A DNA stretch of 64,000 nucleotides from Hyphomicrobium sp. (GCA_019751875.1 JAIEMV010000004.1:246276-310275); one strand, 5' to 3'. Numbered from the stretch's first letter, positions 1 to 10,169 are shown. The notes: generated by a model not told the origin, from the letters alone. Translations and numbers: made by a program.

Positions 1-19
1 GGCCTTGCGGAGTGCGCGC

Positions 20-1441
20 CTATTCGGCGGCCTGGGCGGAGAGCCACTGCGGAAGGCTGGCCGCCCATTCGGTGGAGGTGCCGGCACCGAGGCAGACGAC
101 CATGTCGCCGGGGCGGCCGTAGCGGCGCAGCAGCGGAACGATGTCGGCGGGGTGATCGACGGACGTGACGGCACGGTGGCCCGTTGCACGGATGCCATCG
201 GCGAGCGCGTGCTGGTCGATGCCGTCGATCGGTGTTTCGCCGGCGGAGTAGAGCGGCGCTACGATGACGCTGTCGGCCTCTCTGAAGCACGCGGAGAATT
301 CGCCGAAGAGGTCGTGCACGCGCGTGAACCTATGGGGTTCGCATATGGCGATCACGCGCCCTTTCGCACCTGCGCGGGCGGCCTGGAGAACGGCGGCGAT
401 TTCGATCGGATGGTGGGCGTAGTCGTCATAGATCTGGATGCCGTTCCACTGGCCCGTCGGCTGGAAGCGGCGCTTGACGCCAGAGAAGTCAGCGAGGCCT
501 GCACGAATCACGTCGTCGCTGATTCCGGCTTCGGCGGCGACCGCAATGGCTGCAAGTGCATTCAGCGCGTTGTGGTGGCCGGGAACAGGGATCTGCCAGC
601 CGGAGATGGTGCGGGCGCCACCGGTCACTCGCGAGGACAGTTGTGCGTCGAAAAACGTCGTGAATCCGTCCTGGTGGGAACCGATGAGCTGCAAATCGGC
701 GCCTTGCGAGACGCCATAGGTGAGCAGGCGGCGGCCATCACGGCGCAGATCGAGGCGCTCGACCATCTCGCGGACAACCGGGTGATCGATGCACGTGACG
801 GCGAGGCCGTAGAAGGGAATGTTGCGGTAAAATGCGGCGTATTCCGCGTGCATGTTCTCTACGGACTTGAAGTAGTCGAGGTGCTCTGGATCGATGTTGG
901 TAACGATGCCGATTTCAGTCGGGAGGCGCACGAACGTTCCATCGCTCTCGTCGGCTTCGACGATCATCCACCGGCCCTTGCCGAGACGCGCGTTCGAGCC
1001 CCACGCGTTGATGATGCCGCCCGTGATCACCGTCGGATCGGTGCCGGCCTTTTCGAAAATGGTGGAGACCAGCGATGTCGTCGTGGTTTTGCCGTGGGTG
1101 CCGGTAACGGAGATCGTTGAATAGAGGCGCATCAGTTCGGACAGCGCTTCCGCCCGGCGGATGACAGTGAGGCCTTTGCTCCGGGCCGCCTCAAGTTCCG
1201 GATTGCCGGACTTCACAGCGGTGGAAATGATGATGTTCCGGGCGCCGATCAGGTTCACCGCGTCATGACCGATGAAAACGCGCACGCCCTTGGCGCGCAG
1301 GCGGCGGACGTTGGCGCTTTCCTTCTGATCGCTGCCTTGGACGGCAAACCCCTTCGCAAGCAGGATCTCGGCGATGGCGCTCATGCCGATGCCGCCGATG
1401 CCGATGATGTGGAATGTGCCTGCGTTGCGGGGTATTTGCAT
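20..1441 (-). CDS. murC: UDP-N-acetylmuramate--L-alanine ligase MurC
   Basis: Cytoplasmic Mur ligase that joins L-alanine to UDP-MurNAc using ATP, the first amino-acid addition in peptidoglycan stem synthesis. The 473-residue product has the N-terminal nucleotide-binding signature GIGGIGMS (residues 14-21), the Mur ligase P-loop GTHGKTTTT (about 114-122) and the C-terminal DDYAHHP motif typical of MurC. Length is normal for the family. It is the last gene visible in a murE-to-murC operon and lies 40 bases after murG. In related genomes murB and ddl follow, which would be outside the left edge. Identification is secure. Confidence 0.97.
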   Translation of the reverse strand: MQIPRNAGTFHIIGIGGIGMSAIAEILLAKGFAVQGSDQKESANVRRLRAKGVRVFIGHDAVNLIGARNIIISTAVKSGNPELEAARSKGLTVIRRAEALSELMRLYSTISVTGTHGKTTTTSLVSTIFEKAGTDPTVITGGIINAWGSNARLGKGRWMIVEADESDGTFVRLPTEIGIVTNIDPEHLDYFKSVENMHAEYAAFYRNIPFYGLAVTCIDHPVVREMVERLDLRRDGRRLLTYGVSQGADLQLIGSHQDGFTTFFDAQLSSRVTGGARTISGWQIPVPGHHNALNALAAIAVAAEAGISDDVIRAGLADFSGVKRRFQPTGQWNGIQIYDDYAHHPIEIAAVLQAARAGAKGRVIAICEPHRFTRVHDLFGEFSACFREADSVIVAPLYSAGETPIDGIDQHALADGIRATGHRAVTSVDHPADIVPLLRRYGRPGDMVVCLGAGTSTEWAASLPQWLSAQAAE

Positions 1442-1481
1442 CGTGTTGTCTATCGTACCGTCAAACGTTGCAGATCAGGCA

Positions 1482-2618
1482 TCAGGATGCCCGGGCGGAT
1501 GTCGGCGTGGTGGCCTTAGCGGCCCCCGCAAGCTCTTCCACAAGGGCTGCCAGCCGTACAACGGCGTCCGGACGGCCTTGCTTCCTTGCACACTCTGCTG
1601 CTTCGCGGAGCGCGGCGCCACTCTCCATGAGCCGCGCGATCTCGTAGGCAAGCCTTTCCGGGCTCAGTGTCTTTTGTTCGATACACCAAGCACCGCCCGA
1701 TTCGGCAAGTTGGGTTGCATTTTGCAACTGATCGTTGTCGAGGGAATGAGGCAAGGGCACCAATATTGACGGGCGGCCGATCACCGTTAACTCCGCGACA
1801 GACGACGCGCCGGCCCGGCCGACGACGAGATGGCTTGCTGCCATGCGGGCGGGCAGATCCTTGAAGAAGGGGGATATTTCGGCGGCTATTCCGGCGTCGT
1901 GATATGCGGCTCGTACCCGGACAACGTCTTCCTCGCGGGCTTGCTGGACGACGTTCAATCGCGATTTCAAGGGAGCAGGCAGCAGAGTGAGTGCCGGAGG
2001 GACCGCGTCCGAAAAGTAACGGGCTCCCTGACTGCCGCCGAAAATCAGAACATGGAAGGGACCGTTCGGCTCCAAGGGTGGATAAACGCGCGCCGCCGCT
2101 TCGAGGACGATGCCACGGACCGGATTTCCGGTGAAGCGGGCTTTGGCCAGCAGCGGGCCCTCCAGAAACTTTGTCGTCTCGAATGATGTCGCGATGGCAT
2201 TGACGCGCCCGGCCAGCATCTTGTTGGCTCTGCCGAGCACGGCGTTCTGCTCGTGGAGCATGGTTGGAATACCGAGCTGGCGGGCAGCAATAAGCGGCGG
2301 GAACGTTGGATACCCTCCAAACCCCACCACCACGAGGGGGCGCACGGTTTTCATCAGCTTGCGGGCCGCAACGATGCCTTTGGCCAGCGCCAGGCCCGTC
2401 TTCGCAACGGAGAGAGGTGATTTCGAAGCGAGCGTCGCAGAGGGCACCTGATGCACTGCACGCGCAGGAAAGCCCGTGCCGTAGCGGTCCCCACGCATAT
2501 CCGTCACCAGATCAACGGTGTAGCCGCGGCGACCTAATTCCTCGGCCAGGGCGAACGCCGGAAACAAGTGTCCTCCCGTGCCCCCGGCGGCCAACATGAC
2601 GGTTCGATTCCGGTCCAT
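1482..2618 (-). CDS. murG: UDP-GlcNAc:lipid I N-acetylglucosaminyltransferase MurG
   Basis: Peripheral inner-membrane glycosyltransferase that converts lipid I to lipid II, the last cytoplasmic step of precursor synthesis. The glycine-rich N-terminal loop GGTGGH is at residues 12-17, and the C-terminal donor-binding region (GRAGASSVAEL, then PLPHSLDNDQLQNA) is the MurG/GT28 signature. I placed the start at the ATG at 2618 (378 aa) because GGTGGH then has the usual spacing from the N terminus. An in-frame TTG at 2660 would add 14 unconserved residues. It sits between ftsW and murC in the operon. Confidence 0.95.
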   Translation of the reverse strand: MDRNRTVMLAAGGTGGHLFPAFALAEELGRRGYTVDLVTDMRGDRYGTGFPARAVHQVPSATLASKSPLSVAKTGLALAKGIVAARKLMKTVRPLVVVGFGGYPTFPPLIAARQLGIPTMLHEQNAVLGRANKMLAGRVNAIATSFETTKFLEGPLLAKARFTGNPVRGIVLEAAARVYPPLEPNGPFHVLIFGGSQGARYFSDAVPPALTLLPAPLKSRLNVVQQAREEDVVRVRAAYHDAGIAAEISPFFKDLPARMAASHLVVGRAGASSVAELTVIGRPSILVPLPHSLDNDQLQNATQLAESGGAWCIEQKTLSPERLAYEIARLMESGAALREAAECARKQGRPDAVVRLAALVEELAGAAKATTPTSARAS

Positions 2619-2705
2619 AATTTTGGCTACTCTCCCCAACCGGATGCTCTTGTCAGCCAAACGCGGCCGTTTCTGGTCCGGTTGTCGTCCGGTTGCACCG
2701 TCCTT

Positions 2706-3812
2706 TCAAGAGACGCGGCGACGCGTGAGGGCCAGCAGCATTCCGAGCGTCACTGAGACCGCGAGCGTGGAGGAGCCGCCGGCCGACAGGTATGGCAGCG
2801 TGATGCCTTTTGCGGGAAGGAGGCCGACATTGACGCCCATGTTGAAGAGCGCTTGGAGGCCGAACACCAGGGCGAGGCCGATGATGCCCAACTTCACCGA
2901 TACGTCGGGTTCCTGGCCGGCCCGGTAGAGAGCGCGGAGCACAATAAAGGCAAAGAGCATGACGATCGCGAGGCAGGCGACGGCGCCGTACTCCTCCGCG
3001 ATGACCGCAAAGATGAAGTCCGTATGGGCGTCGGGCAAAGACGTTTTGATGGTGCCTTCGCCGGGTCCTCGCCCGAAAAAGCCACCTTGCTCGAAGGATT
3101 GCAAAGCGCGGTCGACCTGACTGTTGTCGCCGGGGGCGGGATCGAGAAAGCGATCGATGCGGGCCTCGACGTGAGGGAAAGTGAAGTATGCGCCGATAAT
3201 CCCCGCGAGGCCCAGCGCAACGATGGCTGCCGCGTAGATCAGCGGTTGGCCGGAGACGAAGAAGAGCGCGCCCCATACGAGGCTCAGGAGCAATGTCTGG
3301 CCGACGTCGGGTTGCATGACGAGAAACGAAGCGACGAGCGCGTACAAGCCGATAGCAAACCACAGCCCCGGCATCTCGGGGCGTTTTCGTGCTTCTGCGA
3401 GCAACCAGGCCGAGATGACGACGAACGCAGGCTTCAGGAACTCGGACGGTTGCACCGAGTGGCTGCCGATCGATAGCCAGCGACGGGCGCCGTTGATTTC
3501 GCGGCCGGTCACGTGGACGACGATAAGTCCGGCGATCGCAACGAACAGCACACCAAGCGCGACGCGGCGCGTCTCACGTGGGGTCAGGAACGAAAGCACG
3601 ACGAGGATCACTGCGCCCAGCGCAGAGAAGAGGACGTGACGCTCGACGAAGTAATACGCCGGCAGGCCCTTCTTGAGAGCCACCGATGGGCTGGCGGCCA
3701 GCGAGAAAACGAGGCCAGCACCGATCAAGATGAAGATTGCAATCAGCAGCACATGATCGACGGTGAACCACCAGCCTGCCAGACGGCTGCGGTCTTCACG
3801 GGAGAAACTCAT
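2706..3812 (-). CDS. ftsW: SEDS-family peptidoglycan glycosyltransferase FtsW
   Basis: Polytopic membrane protein of the divisome that polymerises lipid II together with a class B penicillin-binding protein. The 368-residue sequence is almost entirely hydrophobic segments. Near the C terminus it carries the SEDS motif region (NMGVNVGLLPAKGITLPYLS followed by GGSS). The ATG overlaps the murD stop in an ATGA arrangement, implying translational coupling. Its position between murD and murG is the classical dcw order and favours FtsW over RodA. The partner FtsI is not encoded in the window. Confidence 0.95.
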   Translation of the reverse strand: MSFSREDRSRLAGWWFTVDHVLLIAIFILIGAGLVFSLAASPSVALKKGLPAYYFVERHVLFSALGAVILVVLSFLTPRETRRVALGVLFVAIAGLIVVHVTGREINGARRWLSIGSHSVQPSEFLKPAFVVISAWLLAEARKRPEMPGLWFAIGLYALVASFLVMQPDVGQTLLLSLVWGALFFVSGQPLIYAAAIVALGLAGIIGAYFTFPHVEARIDRFLDPAPGDNSQVDRALQSFEQGGFFGRGPGEGTIKTSLPDAHTDFIFAVIAEEYGAVACLAIVMLFAFIVLRALYRAGQEPDVSVKLGIIGLALVFGLQALFNMGVNVGLLPAKGITLPYLSAGGSSTLAVSVTLGMLLALTRRRVS

Positions 3813-5185
3813 GATCCGGTGCGGAGCGCGATTTCCTCGGCCACGAGCCGCCGGAAATGCTCACCCCGCTCCTCGAAGTTTTTGTACTGGTCGTAGGACG
3901 CGCAGGCGGGAGACAGGAGGACGACGCTATCTTCTGCGCCAGAAGCGATCGCGTCGTGCGTGGCCCTGGCGACCGCCACGTCCATCGTTCCACAGGACTC
4001 ATAAGGGACGTCACCGCCGAGGGTGGCCGCAAATGCTTCTGTTGCGGCCCCGATAAGGTAGGCTTTGGCGATGCGCGGGAAATAGGGACGCAGGGTATCG
4101 ATGCCGCCATCCTTGGCCTTACCGCCGAGGATGATGTGGATACCGCGCGGCCAGGTGGCGAGCGCTTTTTCGGTGCTCTCGGCGTTCGTCGCTTTGCTGT
4201 CGTTGATGAACAGCGTGGAGCCCAGGCGACCGATCTGCTCCAAGCGATGCGCAAGCCCCGGATAGGTCAGCATATGCGGCACGATCTCATTGTCCCGCAA
4301 GCCGGCAAGACGGAGCGCCCCATAGGCCGCGCAGGCATTCTCGCCGTTGTGACGGCCACGCAGTGCCGCAACACCGGCCAGATCTGTGACCGGCTCTTTG
4401 CGAAAAAAGACACGCGAACCCGAGAAGACGATATCGGCGGTATCGCTTGTGGAGGCCGTGAGGATGTCCTTGCCGGCCGAGCGATATTTCTCCGCAATGG
4501 CCCTGGTCCAGTCGTCGTCAATGACGACCGTGGCTTTGTCGGCGCCTGCGATGAGGCGTTCCTTCACGCCGGCGTAGTTTGTCATCGTGCCATGGCGGTC
4601 GAGGTGATCCGGCGTGATGTTCAATAGCACGCCCACGCTCGGCCTGATCGTGGGCGCCAGATCGATCTGAAAGGATGAGCATTCGACCACGTAGACACGG
4701 TCGCGCGTCAGCGGGTCGAGGGTGAGAATGGCGCGACCGATGTTGCCGCCGAGTTGCACGTCGCGGCCCGCTTGCCGGAGAATGTGGGCAATGAGGGCCG
4801 TGGTGGTCGATTTTCCGTTGGTGCCGGTGATGGCGATAAACGGCGCTTCTGGACACAGGCTCGCGCGCTCGCGGCAAAAGAGTTCGATGTCGCCGATCAC
4901 TTCGATGCCGGCGGCTTCTGCCTTCTGCACCGTCCAGTGCGGCTCGGGATGCGTGAGGGGCACGCCGGGCGCGAGAATGAGCGCGGCAAATCGCGCCCAG
5001 TCCTCCCGGAAAAGGTCGACAAGCGGGATGCCCGCCTTGTCTGCGCCCGCGCGCCCGGACTCGCCATCGTCCCATGCGGCCACTCGAGCGCCGCCCGCCA
5101 TCAGGGCGAGAGCGGTTGCGTTGCCCGATGCGCCAAGACCGAACACCGCTACGTCGAGACCGGAAAAGGTGGTGATCGGGATCAT
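3809..5185 (-). CDS. murD: UDP-N-acetylmuramoyl-L-alanine--D-glutamate ligase MurD
   Basis: Adds D-glutamate to UDP-MurNAc-L-Ala in the cytoplasm. The 458-residue protein opens with a Rossmann-like segment (VAVFGLGASGNATA), has the Mur ligase P-loop GTNGKSTTTAL in the middle domain, and ends with LSPACASYDQYKNFEERG, a strong MurD C-terminal signature. Its stop overlaps the ftsW start by four bases and its start lies 13 bases after mraY, so it is tightly packed in the operon. Confidence 0.97.
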   Translation of the reverse strand: MIPITTFSGLDVAVFGLGASGNATALALMAGGARVAAWDDGESGRAGADKAGIPLVDLFREDWARFAALILAPGVPLTHPEPHWTVQKAEAAGIEVIGDIELFCRERASLCPEAPFIAITGTNGKSTTTALIAHILRQAGRDVQLGGNIGRAILTLDPLTRDRVYVVECSSFQIDLAPTIRPSVGVLLNITPDHLDRHGTMTNYAGVKERLIAGADKATVVIDDDWTRAIAEKYRSAGKDILTASTSDTADIVFSGSRVFFRKEPVTDLAGVAALRGRHNGENACAAYGALRLAGLRDNEIVPHMLTYPGLAHRLEQIGRLGSTLFINDSKATNAESTEKALATWPRGIHIILGGKAKDGGIDTLRPYFPRIAKAYLIGAATEAFAATLGGDVPYESCGTMDVAVARATHDAIASGAEDSVVLLSPACASYDQYKNFEERGEHFRRLVAEEIALRTGS

Positions 5186-5198
5186 CGGGGCGGTCCGC

Positions 5199-6281
5199 TC
5201 AGCGCAGTTTCAGAGTGGCGAGACCAACGAGGGCAAGGATGACGGAAATAATCCAGAAGCGTACGACGACGGTGCTCTCCTGCCAGCCCTTCTGCTCGAA
5301 ATGGTGATGCAGCGGAGCCATTCGAAACACGCGCTTGCCCGTCATTTTGAACGACACGACTTGAATGACGACCGACAACGTTTCAAGGACGAAGAGACCC
5401 CCGACGATGGCCAGCACGATTTCATGCTTGGTCGCGACAGCGATCGCGCCTAGCGCACCGCCGAGTGCCAATGAACCGGTGTCGCCCATGAAGATCATAG
5501 CCGGCGGGGCGTTGAACCATAGAAAGCCTAGCCCTGCGCCAATGAGTGCGCCGCAAATGACGGCGAGTTCGGCGGTTCCGGCGACATAGTGGATCTGGAG
5601 GTGGGTTGCAAACTTCTCCGAGCCGATGAGATAGGCGATCAGGCCGAACGTGGCCGCAGCGATCATGACCGGAACGATAGCCAAACCGTCCAGCCCATCG
5701 GTGAGGTTCACCGCGTTTCCGGCACCGGCGATGACGAGCATTCCGGCGAGAAGAAACAAGGGGCCGAGATAGATCAGCGTATCCTTGAAGAACGGCACCG
5801 CGAGCTGTCCTGCAAGCGCGGGGGCCGACAGTTGCATAATGCCCCAGGCGGCCGCGGCGGCGACGATCAATTCCAGTCCGAGCCGCGCCTTGCCGCCAAA
5901 ACCGCTGGCGTGCTGCTTTGTGACTTTCAGAAAATCGTCGTAGAAGCCGATGGCGCCATAGGCGAGCGTGACGCCGAGCACGATCCAGACGTAGAGGTTC
6001 GACCAGTCGGACCACATCAACGTGGAGAACGTGACGCTGGCCAAAATCATCAGTCCACCCATGGTGGGCGTGCCCCGCTTGGCCAGATGTGTTTGAGGAC
6101 CGTCATCGCGGATCGGCTGGCCCTTACCCTGCTTCAAGCGGAGCAAATCGATGATGGCGGGTCCAAACAGCATGACGAAAAGGAGCGCGGTGAAGATCGC
6201 GCCGCCAGTCCGAAATGTTATGTAGCGGAAGACGTTGAGCAGACCGATCTGGTCGCTGAATTGCCCCAGCTCATAGAGCAT
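5199..6281 (-). CDS. mraY: Phospho-N-acetylmuramoyl-pentapeptide transferase MraY
   Basis: Integral membrane enzyme that transfers phospho-MurNAc-pentapeptide to undecaprenyl phosphate, making lipid I. The 360 residues contain about ten hydrophobic helices. Visible catalytic motifs are the aspartate pair in [18 protein letters not shown], the [12 protein letters not shown] loop and the C-terminal MAPLHHHFE histidine cluster, all characteristic of MraY. The protein starts MLYELGQF, as is common for proteobacterial MraY. It lies between murF and murD as in a standard dcw cluster. Confidence 0.97.
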   Translation of the reverse strand: MLYELGQFSDQIGLLNVFRYITFRTGGAIFTALLFVMLFGPAIIDLLRLKQGKGQPIRDDGPQTHLAKRGTPTMGGLMILASVTFSTLMWSDWSNLYVWIVLGVTLAYGAIGFYDDFLKVTKQHASGFGGKARLGLELIVAAAAAWGIMQLSAPALAGQLAVPFFKDTLIYLGPLFLLAGMLVIAGAGNAVNLTDGLDGLAIVPVMIAAATFGLIAYLIGSEKFATHLQIHYVAGTAELAVICGALIGAGLGFLWFNAPPAMIFMGDTGSLALGGALGAIAVATKHEIVLAIVGGLFVLETLSVVIQVVSFKMTGKRVFRMAPLHHHFEQKGWQESTVVVRFWIISVILALVGLATLKLR

Positions 6282-6344
6282 GCTTCATGTCTCCCCCATG
6301 CGCCCCCCCACGCCGCCAAACCCAGCGGCGGCGGATTTCTTACC

Positions 6345-7808
6345 CTACTCCCGGGAACCTGTCCGATTGAACTTGCTCAGCATGGCTGCCACGAGCAATC
6401 CCATTTTTGATCCATTAGAACCCTTGACCATCACCGCGTCTCCCGGCTTGAGCGCGGCCATGAGTATGGGCTCGAGCTCGGCCGAGGTTTGGGCCCAACC
6501 TCCCCGTCGGGCACCGGAGACCCGTTCGTACAGTCCCGCCATATGCGGTCCCGCGGCAAAAACGAGATCGACACCGGCTGAATCGATCGCATCCCAGAGG
6601 TCGGCGTGCATCGCGGGTGCGTCTGGCCCCAGTTCAAGCATGTCGCCCAGAACGGCAATACGGCGCGGATAGTCGCTGCGCGGCAGCGCGGGGAGCACGG
6701 CCAACGCCGCGCGCATCGACGCAGGGTTGGCGTTGTAGCTCTCGTCGATCAAAAGGAGTTCGCCGGACCCCACGTCAAGGCGCGTGCGTGAACCCCGACC
6801 GGGCGGCGGAGCGAATTGGGCAAGTGCGGCAAGGCCTTTCGCAGGCTCGGCTCCTGCGGCATCGAGGGCGGCGGTCACGAATAGCGCATTCGTCACCATG
6901 TGCATGCCGACGGTGCCGATGAGGAAGGGAAGTTTACCGCGGCTACCAGCGCGGATCACCTCCCCCTCGCTGGTGGTCGCGCTCATGCGGCTGCCGGACA
7001 ATGCAACCACGTCGTCGGCTCCGAACGTGGCGATGGCTTCAGCAGCGCTGAGGTCTTTGGTGATGCCGGTCACGTGAACTTTGCGCGCCCGCGCGGCAGC
7101 CAGCAGGCGAGCAGCGTGCCGGTTGTCGAGATTGATGAGCGCCGCGCCGGAGGGTTCGAGACCAAGGAAGATCTCGGCTTTCGCATCCGCGATCCCTTCC
7201 TCATTGGCGAAGTTTTCAATGTGCGCGTTTTCGACGGTGGTGACGATTGCGATATGCGGACGGACCATTGCCGTGAGCGGCGTGATCTCTCCGGCGTGGT
7301 TCATGCCGATTTCGAAGACTGCGTAGTGTGTGTTCGCGGGCATGCGGGCGAGCGTCAGAGGAACGCCCCAGTGATTGTTGTACGATTTCTCTGATGCGTG
7401 CGTTGGCCCGACTGCGGAGAACGCCAGCCGGAGCATCTCCTTGGTCGTCGTTTTGCCGACGCTGCCGGTGACGGCGATGACGCGGGCGTCAGAGGCGAGG
7501 CGCGCGCGGGCAGCGCGGCCGATGTTTTCCAGCGCACGCAGGGGATCACTCGTGCGGATTAGCGCGCCATCATCGTGTTTTCGCACATACTCCAACGATA
7601 CGATGGCAGCGACTGCGCCCTTGGCAAACGCCGCGCCGACAAAATCATGGCCGTCGCGCTGATCCTTCAGCGCCACGAAAACATCGCCGGGCTCGAGCGT
7701 GCGGGTATCGATCGAAAATCCAGTGATGGCGTTGCTCGCATGACCGTCGGCGGCAGCGCCTGCGGCCTTGACGAGTTCGTCGAACGACCAAAGTGCCTGT
7801 TTGCTCAT
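6345..7808 (-). CDS. murF: UDP-MurNAc-tripeptide--D-Ala-D-Ala ligase MurF
   Basis: Adds the D-Ala-D-Ala dipeptide to the UDP-MurNAc-tripeptide, completing the pentapeptide. The 487-residue protein has the N-terminal substrate domain (SIDTRTLEPGDVFVALKD), the P-loop GSVGKTTTKEM and the IDESYNANPASM motif typical of MurF. The start codon overlaps the murE stop by four bases, so the two ligases are probably translated together. About 60 bases separate it from mraY. Confidence 0.96.
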   Translation of the reverse strand: MSKQALWSFDELVKAAGAAADGHASNAITGFSIDTRTLEPGDVFVALKDQRDGHDFVGAAFAKGAVAAIVSLEYVRKHDDGALIRTSDPLRALENIGRAARARLASDARVIAVTGSVGKTTTKEMLRLAFSAVGPTHASEKSYNNHWGVPLTLARMPANTHYAVFEIGMNHAGEITPLTAMVRPHIAIVTTVENAHIENFANEEGIADAKAEIFLGLEPSGAALINLDNRHAARLLAAARARKVHVTGITKDLSAAEAIATFGADDVVALSGSRMSATTSEGEVIRAGSRGKLPFLIGTVGMHMVTNALFVTAALDAAGAEPAKGLAALAQFAPPPGRGSRTRLDVGSGELLLIDESYNANPASMRAALAVLPALPRSDYPRRIAVLGDMLELGPDAPAMHADLWDAIDSAGVDLVFAAGPHMAGLYERVSGARRGGWAQTSAELEPILMAALKPGDAVMVKGSNGSKMGLLVAAMLSKFNRTGSRE

Positions 7809-9277
7809 GGGGCTCCCAGCGCCTCCGCCAGCACGTCGTGGTCCGAGAACGGCAGCACCGTGTCTCCGACGATCTGGCCGGTTTCATGGCCTTTGCCCGC
7901 GACGAGCACGACGTCGCCCGGCTGCATCATCGCGACAGCAGTCCGGATCGCCTCCGCCCGGTCGCCGATTTCTATGGCGCCTTTTGCACCGGACAGCACC
8001 TCCGCGCGGATCGCCGGGGCGGTCTCAGTGCGTGGGTTGTCGTCCGTCACGATGACGACATCGGATTTCTCGACCGCGATGCGGCCCATGATCGGGCGCT
8101 TGCCCCGATCGCGGTCACCGCCACACCCGAAGACGCATATGAGCCGGCCCGTGGCGAAGGGCCGGCAGGCCTCAAGGGCAGCCGCGAGCGCTTCGGGCTT
8201 ATGGGCGTAGTCGACGACGCCGAGGCCGCCATTTCTGCGGCCGATAATCTCAAGACGGCCCTTGACGCCTTTCAGCCCGGGCAACGCCGCGAAGACGCGC
8301 TCGACCTCTTCGCCTGTCGCGATTGCGAGACCGGCGGCAACGAGGGCGTTCTCCACCTGATAGCCCCCGACGAGCGGGAGTTCGACTGCTGCCATTTTTC
8401 CCGAGGCTTGAAGCGTGAGACGCTGCGCAAACCCGGCGGCTTCGGCGGAGACGAGCTTGATCGTTTCGCCGCTGCGACCGACGGTCAGAACCGGACGGCC
8501 TGTTCGGCGCGCGATCGCTTCTGCCTCGGCCGCATATGCACCGTCACGGTTGATCACGGCAGGCTTGTCGGGCGGCAGCAGGTTTTCGAACAGCCGCATT
8601 TTGGCGGCGAAATAGTCCTCGACGGTCGGATGGTAGTCCAGGTGGTCGCGGCCGAGATTCGTGAAGGCAGCGGCCGCGATCCCGACGCCGTCGAGGCGAT
8701 GCTGGTCGAGGCCGTGTGATGACGCCTCCATCGCAAGATGCGTGGTTCCTTCGGTTGCGAGTGCAGCCAGTGTCTTGTGCAGCGTGACGGGATCGGGTGT
8801 CGTCAGCGAGCCGTAAACGGTCGCCTTGGGAGAGACGACACCGATCGTGCCAAGCGAAGCGGCTTGGTGGCCGCAGGCGGCGAAGATCTGGCGCGTGAAT
8901 TCTGCTACCGATGTTTTGCCGCTCGTGCCCGTGATCGCGACGACCGTCGCCGGCTGGCCGCGATAGACGCGTGAGGCGAGCACGGCGAGCGCAACGCGCG
9001 GGTCGGGAACTCGAAGGACCGGGATGGCTAGTCCGGCGGGGACGGCTGCGGTCTGCGCGGCAAAGGCTGCTATCGCTCCCTTGGCCTCAGCATCGGCGAT
9101 GAAGCGCCCGCCGTCGGCTTTCGTCCCGGGAATTGCGACGAAGACGTCACCCGGTCCCGCGGCGCGACTGTCCGCGGTGACACCGGTTACCCACAGGTCA
9201 GCGACATGCGCAGGGATAGCCACGAGATCGGCAGCGAGATCAGAGAGCTGCATCACAGGCCTTTGCTTCGAGATCAT
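7805..9277 (-). CDS. murE: UDP-MurNAc-L-Ala-D-Glu--meso-diaminopimelate ligase MurE
   Basis: Adds the third stem-peptide residue. The 490-residue protein has the Mur ligase P-loop GTSGKTSVAEF and the motif DDNPRTE. The DNPR tetrapeptide is the signature of enzymes that use meso-diaminopimelate rather than lysine, so the wall is of the Gram-negative meso-DAP type. It is the first gene of the operon seen here. In most relatives ftsI lies directly upstream, but the roughly 600 bases before this gene contain no recognisable ftsI. The murE start is ATG at 9277; a second in-frame ATG eight codons later is possible. Confidence 0.96.
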   Translation of the reverse strand: MISKQRPVMQLSDLAADLVAIPAHVADLWVTGVTADSRAAGPGDVFVAIPGTKADGGRFIADAEAKGAIAAFAAQTAAVPAGLAIPVLRVPDPRVALAVLASRVYRGQPATVVAITGTSGKTSVAEFTRQIFAACGHQAASLGTIGVVSPKATVYGSLTTPDPVTLHKTLAALATEGTTHLAMEASSHGLDQHRLDGVGIAAAAFTNLGRDHLDYHPTVEDYFAAKMRLFENLLPPDKPAVINRDGAYAAEAEAIARRTGRPVLTVGRSGETIKLVSAEAAGFAQRLTLQASGKMAAVELPLVGGYQVENALVAAGLAIATGEEVERVFAALPGLKGVKGRLEIIGRRNGGLGVVDYAHKPEALAAALEACRPFATGRLICVFGCGGDRDRGKRPIMGRIAVEKSDVVIVTDDNPRTETAPAIRAEVLSGAKGAIEIGDRAEAIRTAVAMMQPGDVVLVAGKGHETGQIVGDTVLPFSDHDVLAEALGAP

Positions 9278-9872
9278 CAGTGCAGGGCGACGTCATGCGG
9301 GGGCTGGACACGCTCGATGTTTGAGCGGTCCGGCGTGGCCGGTTTATGGTGCTCCGAGGGTTCCGTCAAACGGACCTTGAGCCGTCCACAATTGTGAGGA
9401 TTCTGAGTCACATTCACCAAAATAGTCGGCACTAAAGCCAGCGTGGACGTGGACGGCTTCAGAACGGCTCGGCAGTCGGGGCCAGACCGGCTCGACCGGG
9501 GCGATGGCTCCGGGGCCGCTCTCTACGTGAGTGCAGGCAGGCAGGCACCACCTAACCAAATGGTCATGTTTCGGCGAGCGCTCGGGTAACCTGGATCGCT
9601 CACTGTTGCGTGAGCTAAGAAGCGCCTATTTCATTGCGAAAAGCGGCCCCTTGTAGCCTATTCGACCTTTCCATTCCTTCATCTTCATACGACGGGAAAG
9701 CTTCCCTCACGCCGGCTCACAATCGCGGCTCATCTGCCAACGCCAACGTGAGTGGCAGTGAACCGGAAGAGCCCCTAGATGCCAATCATGGTTCGGAGCC
9801 GGACATCGGCTTCACCAACGCGGGGACAGATTAAAGCCCCGCACCGAGGAACGCATCAACGAGGAGACTTTC
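9278..9872. other. Gene-free stretch upstream of murE
   Basis: About 600 bases between the divergent murE and the small secreted protein gene. Short open frames exist on both strands, for example 9344-9559 on the minus strand and a minus frame ending in a TGA next to the murE ATG. None shows a recognisable family, a convincing start or an end resembling FtsI. It probably holds the promoters for the mur operon and the 9873 gene, but I could not place either with confidence. Confidence 0.5.
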
Positions 9873-10169
9873 ATGATCCGTACATTCGCACTCGCCGCCG
9901 CTCTTTGCTCGGGCCTCTCGATGGCTGCCGTTGCCGGCGACGCACCCGCGACGTCTACTGACGCTGATCCGGCGCAGTTCACGTCCGGCCTCAACTACGC
10001 CGCGAACGCTGACACGGCGCGCAAGATCCTCATCGGCCGTGGCTACACGCAGGTGTCCGATCTGACGCGCGGCGAAGATGGCCGCTGGACAGGCACGGCG
10101 ATGAAGGACGGCAAGGTCGTCATGGTTGGCGTGGAACTGCCGCCGAAGCCGGCCACCGCCACCAACTAA
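9873..10169 (+). CDS. Small secreted protein, PepSY-like
   Basis: A 98-residue protein of unknown function. Residues 1-22 form a clear signal peptide (MIRTFALAAALCSGLSMAAVAGD, cleavage likely after AVA), so the mature protein of about 76 residues is periplasmic. The mature part contains ADTARKILIGRGYTQVSDLTRGEDGRWTG, which resembles the helix-strand-strand pattern of PepSY domains (small proteins that often modulate peptidases). That assignment is inference from pattern only. A GAGGAG ribosome binding site precedes the ATG. It converges on aspS with a strong hairpin between them. Confidence 0.8.
   Translation: MIRTFALAAALCSGLSMAAVAGDAPATSTDADPAQFTSGLNYAANADTARKILIGRGYTQVSDLTRGEDGRWTGTAMKDGKVVMVGVELPPKPATATN

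Noticed and set aside
9344..9559. 71-codon minus-strand open frame upstream of murE, as a possible ftsI remnant
   Set aside because: The translation has no transpeptidase motifs or hydrophobic segment, and a second minus frame in the same place is equally open; it looks like chance coding in GC-rich DNA.
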